Positions 51,185-63,100 of a DNA stretch of 64,000 nt are shown piece after piece (positions within the stretch are counted from its first letter, which is position 1; each line of letters opens with the position of its first letter). The stretch lies in contig WBMZ01012686.1 of NCBI GenBank assembly GCA_013400975.1, positions 29,591 through 93,590 on the forward strand, read 5' to 3'. The DNA is from Atrichornis clamosus. Its lineage: Eukaryota > Chordata > Aves > Passeriformes > Menuridae. The position numbers and the translations under genes are program-made. Under the pieces are notes generated by a model that was not told the DNA's origin, did no database searches, and saw nothing but the letters and a program-made list of their open reading frames with translations.

Positions 51185-54100
51185 CTGCAGATAGTGTAAA
51201 GAAAAAGCCAAAGTTGCATATGTGCATTATAGGCTGAGCAAATAACAAATCACTTATTACATTAGCATTAAAAGTGTTTTGACCTACTAGAGAACATTTT
51301 ACAAAACATCCTGTCGTAATCAAGTTAATTTTCCTGTTAACCTGACTGTATGATTCCTGCTCTCTGAATCCTCTTAGTGGTGGCTTTCCCTGCCACATTC
51401 AGCTTAAGATTTCCTTCAACATAAAGAACACACAGCTACAGCTTAATCTGTCTTTTTGGCCATTCTCCCATTCGCTTTCCAACAAATCTCAGAGCTCACC
51501 CATTGCAACCTCCTACTCCTATCTCCACTGGTGTATGGGCAGCATGAATGTGTCATATTAACCTGCACGTACCAGTTTGATAAACTACTGTGAGCACTTG
51601 AACTGTTCAAACCATTCCTCCCACAGTGCTCAGAGAGCTCACAATCTAGTGTAACTAAACAAGATTACTGCCTTGGCTGAAATTCCTCCCAGTTCGGTCT
51701 GTCTTTTAAGCACAGAGTCATTCAGGTCATGGTCCACTGTTGGGCACTCAGTATAGTACAACATAAATAGATGACAAATATGTAGTTTGCTATTTAAATG
51801 CATGTCCATCTCAGTGCTTATCAGTGTTACTTAGCTGACTTCTTCTGTATTCCAGAACCTCTTCAAGCCTCCCACCGCAAGTTCTAGCAGGAATCCACCA
51901 TCTACTGCTGGTCCAGGAAGAGTCTATGTACATGTTACATACTCTTGCCCCAGGGCCAGGAGGACTGACTCATTAAACAGAAAAACATCAGCAGCACAGA
52001 CATTTCCCATGACTAGCTAAGGCTCCAAATGTGTTTTTGCTTGCCTTTTTAAGGCTTAATGGCAAACAGAAGTTCTGCACCTTAATAAAGCAGTTTCTAG
52101 GATCAACCTGCAGAAACAAAAAGAGCTCTTATGCCAGGGTTCCACAGTGTCCAGATAGGAAATAAGACACAAACAAGTGTCCACACAGCAACTTGGCACT
52201 GAAACTGCCATTCTGTATGCAGGAACAGGTGTGAGTTATGGTAATTACATTTTCATATATTTCTATTATACTTGCATGCACACACACATAGATCAACAGG
52301 GTGACTTAAACATATAAAGCAAACTGAAGTGATAGCACAGAATTATCATTTTATGTCATGCTTACTGAGCTGCATTACAGTTACCACAGGCTGACAAACT
52401 GAAGTAGAAAACTCCATACCCAAAACTCAGCTACAAGTTTTACTGCAGGCTCTGGTTGGGTCTGGACTCCCAGCTTTAAATGCAAGGCCTGTCAGCATCC
52501 AGGCTTCATGACATTTTAAAAGTTTTCCTCTCACAGAAGCAAAACAGCTTTGATTTTTTAAAACTGCTACTTTTATTATAGGGCTTTCCAGCAAAATCAC
52601 ATAGGCTTAGCATCACAACATATCCAAGTAATGACAGTGTAAATGTTCTTAACAGTACTGTAAATTATTCGGCTCTGAGAGGAAAACGCTCCCTTTTCAC
52701 AGAAAGGACTCACTTTCTGGATAAATGTACTTTTTGCATACAATTAAAAATGACAGAAATTGTTGCTTAGCATACGTCGTTTGTGAAATGGCAGACAGAG
52801 AGATTCAACTGATAATTATGAGCAATTAAAATCCACATACCTTTCGAAGATTTATGGAATTCCTTCTGAAATCAAAGTTCCCAAAATATTCAAAAAACTC
52901 ACCCAACAATACATCTAAGGGAAAGAAAAACAAGGGCCATCAATAACATTAAGGAAAAGTTTATTTTCAATATTCTCATTAAAAAAAATAAGATTATTTC
53001 CTTACCAAGTGTTTCTGTATTTTTTGTAGGTTTAATCTTCCTTAAATCACTAACAAATGAGCAATCATATCCTCCAATTATATGCATGTCTTTCTCATCT
53101 GAAAGAAAAATTGTGGGCATATTTTGAAGTAACAAACAATAAAATGCCATTGTATTTAACAGAATTCAGATAACAGAAGTGCCTGAAATCAATGCTACCA
53201 TATTATATAAATCAAACTAGGAATTCACAAGTGAACTTTCAGGTTAAGATTCAACTTAATTGGTAAAAGATTTAAAGATCTGTAGACAGGCAAAGGAAAA
53301 GAATCATGAACAAACAGCATATTTTAAAAATTCTACATGAGTAAGATAAATGGCATCTTCTTATCTCTGAAAATGCTTCTTACAAGTAACAAACATGGTA
53401 TCACCACATACAAGGCTGTACTATATACTAAACAGCACAACTCTCTTGAGGTTATTACCTACATGAAGGTTCCAAAAAAATTAGACCCAGAGTGTCCACT
53501 GCCTTCTTCTGAAAAACTTCAGAGAATCAGGAATACTCTTGGAAAATCTCCAAACAGGTGTTTGATGTATAAAAAATTTTACAGAATTCTGATGGAAATG
53601 TTTAAAATTATTTTACAGCAACTGAACACAGACCTTTTTCTCCACTGAAAGCACTCAAAGCTTCCAAGGAAGCATGTCAATAAGCAGAAGGTATGAGTGA
53701 GGAATCAAGAACTTGAGGTGTCATTCTCTATGCTCTCATAAGATTCACTAAAGATAACACACCCTGAAAGCTGTGTATGAAATGGCCAGAAGAGCTTGCA
53801 GAGATAAAAGAATTATTTGCAAATGGCCTGGAAAGTCTCAAGAATATTATAAATTGTGAGAAGAAAATATAGGTTTTCTTTTAAATATTTGGTATTTATA
53901 AAACAATACACATCATATCAGTCTGCACAAAATCCTTAACTCCAGAGATATTCAAGACCCTACAAGTCTTCTAAAAAACAAAATAAACAAAAAGTTCAGC
54001 ATATAATCACTGAACAAATAAATTACTTTTAATTATCTAAGGCATTGAATAAGTCTAACTCCTCTAAATAGAACTCAGTATTGTGTTTTCATTATTGTAT

Positions 54101-57100
54101 TTGATAATTGATTTATTTTGCCTTTAAAGATGCATTATCTTCACTAAAAAATACATGTAAAACTTGTGTATTCCCTCAAGCTTAAGGCATGCATAATATC
54201 CATTAGTATTTGAGAGCATAAAGAAATTACTTAGGTTTATTTATCACTTTACAGAAAACAAATGTGAAATAAACAATAAACTGCAATAAACACAGAAACA
54301 GCTGTGCTTACCTGCCAGTTCTTTAAGTTGGTCTAGTGTTGGAATGATAGGTGGTGATCTCTTTTGCAGAAAAAACATGACCATCATGGTCAGAGAGAAG
54401 TTTGTAATCCAGGTACCAGGAGCACTATTTGTAAGTCCATGAACACGGGCCCAACATCGGATAGTGAACACTAATGCTCGTACACGGGAATCAAGACAGC
54501 CATAGATATACAGGAGTTCTGAACTCCTTATAGCAATGCTGAAGAACAAATGAAAAGTAAAAGACATGTAAATGATGAGAGAATTATGAAGTATCAGATG
54601 CAGTGTTCATTGTTCATTATGAGAGGGCATCCATTAAAAAAAAGTAACTTTCATACATTTTAAAAAATAGAAGAGAATCATAGAATCATAGAATGGTTTT
54701 GGTTAGAATGCCTGAAATTGTCCAGGATTAAATACCTGGTAGTTTTTCATAGTAGAAAAGATACAGTTCTGGGTAAATAATAATACTGCATCTGCACTGA
54801 TTCCTGTTTCCTTGTTCCACATCACAGTGGAAGGAAAAAAACTCAAAACCAAAAAGTCACCGTCAAGTACTCAGGAGTCAAACTATGGAGAATTGAGGTA
54901 AAAAAACATAATTTAGCCACAATTCCTTTTGAGGTACATTAGATAATATCTCTATCCTAATATATAATAAAATACAACTAGAACTTTCTTTACAACTTTT
55001 ATCTAAAGAGTAATAAAATGCTGCACCTAAAAATGCACTAAGTGCAGAGACAGTGAAATCTGCAAACAAGTCAATTTGGTAATTTTCAAATGATTACTGC
55101 CTAGTGGTGCTGAAAGTAACAAATCTGGAAGGATAAAGGTTTTCAGATGAATCAGTGTTTCATCTCCTTCATCACATAGCCATTCATGTATTGTACAAAT
55201 AGGAAAAGTAGAAAAGAAATGGAAGCATTGGATGAGAGTAAAACTTACCTTTGGTTCAGTTTTAGCCTGAAGTGCTTGTTGAACTATAGTTCCAGGAGTT
55301 TTTACTCCAAAACTTGCACCGAATTCTTCTAAAAATTCAGCATGGCCTTTTGAGGATGTTTACTAGGTCAAAATTTTGTAACACCTGGACTTCTGAAATT
55401 TCAACTGTGAGGTGCTATATGGTGTCCACAGAGGTCTGCTATTACTCCAAATGATTACAAGACAAGACACACAGTCCCAACCAGCCAGACTATCAGCAGT
55501 GAATTACAAGGAAGCTTATACAGAACTACGTGCTGACTTTCACTGTGGCTGCATATAGAAAAGTAATTTTTTTGTAAGACACCTGTTCAATACCTCCTTA
55601 ACAACTCCTGCATATTCTGAAGCAGAACTTTGAGTAATGCAGAAAATTAAGCTTATCTGATCTGACTGCATCTGATACAGACAAATCTCAGAACTCTACT
55701 AAAAGTTGTATCACAGAATCACAGAATATTCTGACTTGGAAGGGGTTCACAAGGATCATCGAGTCCAACTCCTGGCCCTGCACAGCACCATCCCCAAGAG
55801 TCACACTCTGTGCCTGAGAGTATGGTCCAAATGCTTCTTGAACTCTGTCAGGCTTGGTGCTGTGACTGCTTCCCTGGGGGGCCTGTTCCAGTATCCAGTC
55901 ACCCTCTGGGTGAAGAACCTTTTTCAAATATTCAACCTAAACCTCTCCTGGCACAATTTGAGGCCATTCCCTCAGATCCTGTCACTGGTATTNTCCTGTC
56001 ACTTCTGAAAGATAATAATTCATATTTTCACACTCCCTAACAACAATGAAAAGGGTCAGTAACTCATTTTCGGCTATGTACTCTTATGCCAGGGTCGTGT
56101 ACTGGAGCGAGATGGGTATTTCTGACTAAAACAAGAGACAGCACAACCACAAGCGACAGCAGAGCCATTTCTGTGCTTTGCTGTCACCGAGGGGCCCTGA
56201 GGGGCATTTCTGGGCAGCCGGCGCCCCCTAGCGGTCACTGCTGCGAGCGGCTCCGCACGGCGGGAACACCGCCGGGGCCCCTTTCCCGACGTATGGAATT
56301 CACCTGGCATCCAAGGGATCCTCCCAGCAAACAGGTGGATGCAGATCCTTAAGACGAAGAAAAGGACACCAAAATAACCAGAAGCCAAATCACTAAAAAT
56401 TAACCTTCTGGAACTGCTTAATCTGAAAAGCAATCAAGGAAGGCTGTGCATATGCCAATATACACAGGAGAGGGGTAATGACTAATGAACACTGACTGCT
56501 TTCTTTCCATTCTTTATAAGCCAACCTTATTGCATAGACTGATTTTTGAGTCTTCCACTTCAGCGAGCAAGTATTTCCTATGCTGGAGAAAGATGACTTA
56601 AGGACATCAAAACCTAAACTCTAGAAGCAAAAAAATACTCTTTTTTCTTTCAGAGCCAACAATCACTTTTGTTAAGAGCACAGACAGGAGAAGACTAAAC
56701 AGTTGTTATTACAGGTTTTCAGAACATCTTAAGTACACTAGAATTCTCTGCAAAGTTTTTAGAACTGGGTCTCACCTGTTGCTCACTGACAGATCACACT
56801 GGAATCCTGTAGGTTGATGGGAAAATTTCACCAGAGGGCAGCGGGCATTGAGTATCTTCTGTACATTCACACACCCAGGGCCAAAATTATCAAGGCAATC
56901 ACCAATCACAGAAAGAATCCTCTGAGTTGCTAATCTTTCAGATGGTAATCTTTTCATCTGATACTCCATTTCAAAGGGACCTTTTTTCTAACACAGAATT
57001 TTAAAAGGAAGCTATTAGCTCTAGAACAAAAGAGACATTTAAAAATACTTCTGAAAAAACACAGCAATTTGCAAAGGAGTTTATACAACTGGAACTGAAG

Positions 57101-60100
57101 GACGAGAATTATTCAAAGCAGTCCACCGAACTTAAAATAGGTAAAAACATATTGTTCTTTTATATTCTTTTTTGATGATTCAATTTTTCCAGGTTAATAG
57201 TGATCAATTTACCATAAAGCTACATGTTCCATCAAAAGTGTAATACTACTTTATCTCACTATTGGCTAAAACAAGTAATTCTGGAATTACCAGGAGAGCA
57301 TATATGCTCTGACTGCAAAACAGGAGCATACAATTAGACAGAGGAAACACAACCACACTACCATTAATTTCAAATCACCAGCAATTCCATTTCAAATCCT
57401 CAAAGAACAATGCATTCTTAGTGAATCAAGTAGCAGTGTAAAGGAAAATGTCTTTTTCACTTTAAAAAAAGTTAAAAATTAGCACGCAAATTACTTAATG
57501 ATTCTGTAAGACAATCACCTCACATACAGAGGTGACAAACAGAAATATTGTGAATATATATTCTAATAACATCAGAAATTAACTTTCCCATATGTCTCTG
57601 TATTTTCATTTACCATATTTGTACTTTTTACATCAATAAAATAACTTCATACCTCTGAAATCTCTGTTTTCTTTACGGTCTGTGTTTTTAAGCCTTCAGC
57701 TAATTTTGCCTGCTAATCCAGTACTTGACACTGACTTATCCTCTCCCCTTGGAACATGTCATGGGTGAATGCATACTACACAAACAGCATTACAATGACC
57801 TACCTAGTAACTGAGACACAGAGCAGGTTACTTTTGTTGTCACCAAATTAGTGAATTCACAGACAGGTGAAACAATGCAGAAGTTATGGACCTTGCAACC
57901 TTTCCCATAAACTCACTTTAGGAGCTGAATTTCTGAGTTGCTCTGGCAATCACCAAGGTGACTGTTCCTGCTCCCCTCCTGCCAATGGCTCTCCAGTCAG
58001 CACTTGTGTTGGAACATGCCAGGACAGAGGTCCCTAATCCCATCTGCCTCTGTAGCTGCATGGCACAGCAGGGCTGGCTCTAAGTGAAAGGAGTGTATAA
58101 ATACCAACATCAAGGTAGATAACAGGAAAGATAAAGGTGGGGACTCAGCTGACATGCAGGTGGGCTGGTTATTTATGTTTGTGACAAAACCCACAATGGG
58201 CCTTTTCAGACAGCAACTCACTATCTTTCAAAAACTGAATGAAGACTTTTTTGTCATGATGAAGTGGATACTCCTAGTAATTGATAGAACCTTCATATAC
58301 AGCACCTTTGGTGCTAGCTAGGGGGGATGAAGTACCGATACACTTGCCACAACCCTATGGTTCCTCCCCTGTTCTTGCCATGTTGCCCCAACAAGCAAAT
58401 ACAGGTAAACTATTACTTTTGGATGAATTGATACAGTAACCTAAGCAAGAAGCATAACTGTTTTAATAAAACTGCTACTCTAAAAATATCACATCACCCT
58501 GTTTTAAGTCATTCACTAATATCCCAAACTGTCCACATGTTGAAAATGCCACATCTGTGGTCTAATCCACTCTTGATAAAGAACGTTCCCACTTTTGCCC
58601 CTTTTTAAATTTACAATTAGTAATTAGTTTGCTATAAGACTCAAGAAAAGTTATTTCATGTAAAGAGGTGCTGAAATGCCTCATCCTCCTCCACTGCTGG
58701 CACCTCCTGAAAAGCTGCAGAGTGAAGAAACTAGAAGACACCTTTTCCACTGTTGCTAAATCACCCTGTAGCTAAAGCTACCTCCCCTTTTTCTCTCCAT
58801 AGTAGTAAGTCTCAACCATCCCCAGGTAATCACAGCTGCTGGTAAACCCACTCATCATCAGGTAACTCTAAATTTCACAGTAGAACTTCCATCTCTACAA
58901 AGGATACATATTAAAAAAACCAGCTAGTTACCAAACATGCTGTGAAAATAGGCATTTTATACTTGAAAGGTATTCCTTCAAAATTTAAGAGGCAACTTTA
59001 AATGTAAAGGGTTCCTAGATTTTAACACTTCACACACACACACAACGATCCTTCTCTTCAGCTCACATATTTGCTTCCTTGTGTTTTATCACTGCAGCAA
59101 TACTAAAAACAATATATATTTGAAGGGTTATTTCTTTAAAAGTAACTTATATGGCAATACACAAATTGTATAGAAAAGCTGAGTGAATTTTCAATCTTCA
59201 AAAGTTTAAGCCCATTGTCTTTTATGGAAGACTGAGCTAGTTTTTTTCACAACTGTCATCACACAAATAAATAGAGAAGTTTTCACAACACAAGAATCAC
59301 CTAATTATACATTCAGAATCTGTGAAGAATCACAACTTCCCCACTGGGCATTTCTGATCCAATTCACTCTTTTTCCTATCCTGATTCTCATATCTCTCTT
59401 TCCTACTTCATTCTCCAATCCAAAAGATACTTACACCACCTAGAGTCAAAAAACAGCAGCAAGACATAAGATCCTTCCATAAATGCCTGATCTAGTCCTT
59501 TCCTTTCTTTATCCCTACACAACATATTCTAAATAACCACTACCATTTGAAGCTGCTCAAATACTAAGTAATTAAACTAAACATGTGAACTCAGACACAT
59601 AGAGCAGATTTCCAAATCACACTATGAGTAAAGACATGATTCAGATGAAATTTAGTATGTGCACTGAAAAAGGCAATACTGTTGACTACATATTGCTTAC
59701 TGGAGGTCTCATAATCCTTGGCTTCTCAAGGTACTGGTGCAAGTTCTGTTTTTTTGGTCAACAAATTCAAGTGACTGTATTTCAATTTCAAGACTCTATG
59801 CTTGCTTAGTACTCACTGCTTATCTTGATGTTTTCTGTTGTATTATCAATGAGGCATTCAAATAATTATGAAGTATCTTCTGTAAAGTCTGACAACTGAA
59901 AGTATCTGCTTTATTGATATGGCTCAGTTCCTGTTTGCTCCTGGGTCCTAGTCCCCAGGACATCTACAGTCCACATATACCAGCTCATACTGAAGCTCCT
60001 TTCAGAAGTAAGCCAACTAATTCCCTTCATAATGAAAATCAGGTGCTGTTAACATGGTCATTTTCTCTGGACAGACAGTACAGGTGACATGTGTCACCTG

Positions 60101-63100
60101 TAAGTATTCACCATTACTATCCCATGCCCTGAGCTTTTACCCTCCACACACCCCTAATGTGTGTGTATAAACATATATGCACCCCAGTACATAATCTAGT
60201 ACCTTACCAGGAGCATAATGTCATCTCTTTAAGGTAAGGAAAAGAACCTGACAACCCTCCCAAAATGCAGAGGTGCATACATGCACAAACTTATTATGCT
60301 TCAAGACATGGAGGACCCTAAAAAACAAAGCCAAGCTTTACTAGAGCATGGATGAGGCCCAGAAGTTACAGAGAAGAAAATGCAGCAGTAGAATGGGAAG
60401 GTCTAACTCTGCTGAATCAATTTTGGAGGATGACGGGTTTCTTCATAGTGAAATTCACCCTAATAGTACAAAATTTACGTAAACATGAAATAATTTTCTT
60501 CCTAAGGCAAAGAAGATCTCTTTCACATCACATTGTTTTTGAAAGTCTTCAAATCCAAACATTCAAATAAAGCAAAGTGAAAAAGCAAATGAGCTGCTCT
60601 GTTGAAGAAATCCAACAAACTGAAGATGCACAGCATCATCTTACCATTTTTGAAGCGTGCTTTTGTGTATCACGGAAGTCCAAAAACATGTCCACATCAG
60701 ATCCCAATTTGCCAAATGTGTTGACTGAAGAGCCAAATGGCTTAACTGTGCTGTCTGGAAAATATGCACGTGCGAAATCCCGAACCAAAGAACAGGCCAG
60801 AAATCGGAGCTTGATATTTTCTTCTGTAAGCTGATACTCATTCAGTAGAATGTACATCTGACTGCTTATCTAGTTCAGAAAATAAACACTGTAAAAATAC
60901 GATCCATCTTCTATTAACGTATTTTCATCTGCTCAATATCAATGCAATTAGAAGTAAAACTTCAAACAGATTTCTTTCATACACAGAAATTATTTTCACA
61001 ATTAAAATGAATAATTTCATTTATTTCAATGTAGAAGAACCATTCACTTAAAATTGGTATGTTACTTTTTTTTAATAGAAATAAATTGGTTTATAAGTTT
61101 CACATAACCCCTTGCAAATCTTAAGAGAGATCTAGAAACCTTTACTTACACTGTCTGCAAGACAAAGCTTTTGAATAAGGTCTTTCACTGGAATGTGACA
61201 CTGAGGAGAGAGGTGAAGTGGTGTCTCTTCAACGTGTTGACTCACTGGGTTTTTCAGTGTGAAAGTAAAAAGTCTTGATTTAAATGGGACAACGTGATGC
61301 TCTGAAGTACTTGGGATTCCAACAGCATCCTGCAAAGATGCTATACTGCTCTTTTCTGAAAACTCTATTAAAGCACTGATGCCCTAAAACATTAAGAATG
61401 GAAATATAAGGTTAGATAAATACATACAATGTTTGAACTCCTTATTCATATTATTCAGATGTTCCTGGGGATACTGAGACAGATTAAAATTACAGCCATG
61501 AAGCCAAATGCTAGGTTCCATATCTCAACACAGTTTAGATACTTTTTCACAAGAGTTTAAGAAAATTTAAGATGTGCTTTTCTTGGCAGTAAGCACTACA
61601 CATAAAATTCTGAAATATATTAATCTTTACAACCGAAATACTCAAGAAACACATAAAAAAGAGCTATCTCTATTGTTAGAACAATGAACAGTGCTACATG
61701 AAAGTTTCAAAGATTTAGTGCAAAACAGGTTCTGGCTATCCCTTAGAGGTGTTGCTTAGTTGACTTATGAATAAAAATCAACTGCTCAGCAACTTGTGAA
61801 CATTGGCACAGATAAAAATTGATTTAATATGCTAATTGTATATAATTTGCTTAACTTATGTATGAGACCTTGACCAAATCCGCTGGCATTTCTTTTTACC
61901 TAAGTTTAGATTGTAGTCTATATTGTTAATTACTTACACGATTTTCAAAAAAGAAATGACTTTTAACATTTCCATGACTCGATAAGTACTGTAATAATTT
62001 TTTTTCATTAAGTTTTGATGAGCACTTAATTAAAACAGTCCGTTCAGCTTGATCCAGTCGTTCTGTCTGGACTTCAGAGAATGTCTTCTTTCTGGTACTG
62101 ACTTCAGCATCTGTGAGAAGAAATGAGCATCAAGGCTTTTCTACATAAACAGAAAGACATATAACTGGTTTTAGTACACTTAAACTCTTCCTCTGGATAG
62201 AACAACTGAACAAAGGTTTGTCCTGGCTCTCCAAGATCATGACAGCAAAAGCAAAAAAAAATGAAGAATGAATGAATGACAATGAAGAACAAATGAAGGA
62301 AAGAAATATAAGAGTATTTCTCTCACAAATGCATATATTTTGTAATAACAAGGAGTAGGAAATAAAAGAAGAAAACAATAGTGACTTCCTTTGATGTCAC
62401 AGGAAGTTTCATGATACAAGGAATCTTTGTTTTTTAACTTGCTGTTCACCATCAAAAAACTTAGCACACACACAGAAGAGTCTGGAAATGCCAGCTAGGC
62501 TACGAGGCACATCTAGACCTTTGGCAAGCTTCACTGAAATGATAATCTCTCTTCACTACCACAAAACCACCACTTCGGAACAATTCAACACTTGCTATTT
62601 TTACAACTCAGCACCTTGCTTTACGGTAAACTCCTACGCAAAATTTTCACTTAATAATACACTTTCATCTACTCCACTACAATAAACCCACAGACCAGTC
62701 ACATCTCATCACACTACTGGCAAGCTGCATTGCTGATGACAGCCTCCAGAATTCACATGGAATCAAGACATGCTGAACATCCAGAAACATGGAATTTTTT
62801 TCTTCACTGCATACAGGCAAAGGTGCCATCTCCCAGATCTGAAATCATGATCACTTCCCTGCATAACTTTCAAACTAATCCACTGACCACATCACATAAG
62901 CAGTACCTGTGAAGCTGTTACCTGTTAATACCGTCATTTGTCATTCAGATTGGAAAGCTGAGGAGCATTTCCCAGCAGCTATTATCTGCCACAGGAAGAT
63001 TCAACAGGGAGCTCTTTATTCTGTTTTTTATTTTGAGGAACCCATGGGATGGTTATGGCCTCAGGAAAACCTTAAGTCTCATTACATGATAGTTGTTAGT

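Larger units (their letters stand above)
56988..60644 (-). other. MTPAP: MTPAP intron 4, no nested gene
   Basis: The largest intron of the gene, AT-rich, with a (CA)7 repeat and the 24-bp palindrome. No CR1 or LTR is recognisable, unlike intron 5. The open frames within it show no family. Confidence 0.8.

Noticed and set aside
55706..56040. Two overlapping plus-strand frames of 100 and 76 codons in MTPAP intron 5
   Set aside because: Antisense reading of a CR1 fragment, and interrupted by an unresolved base.
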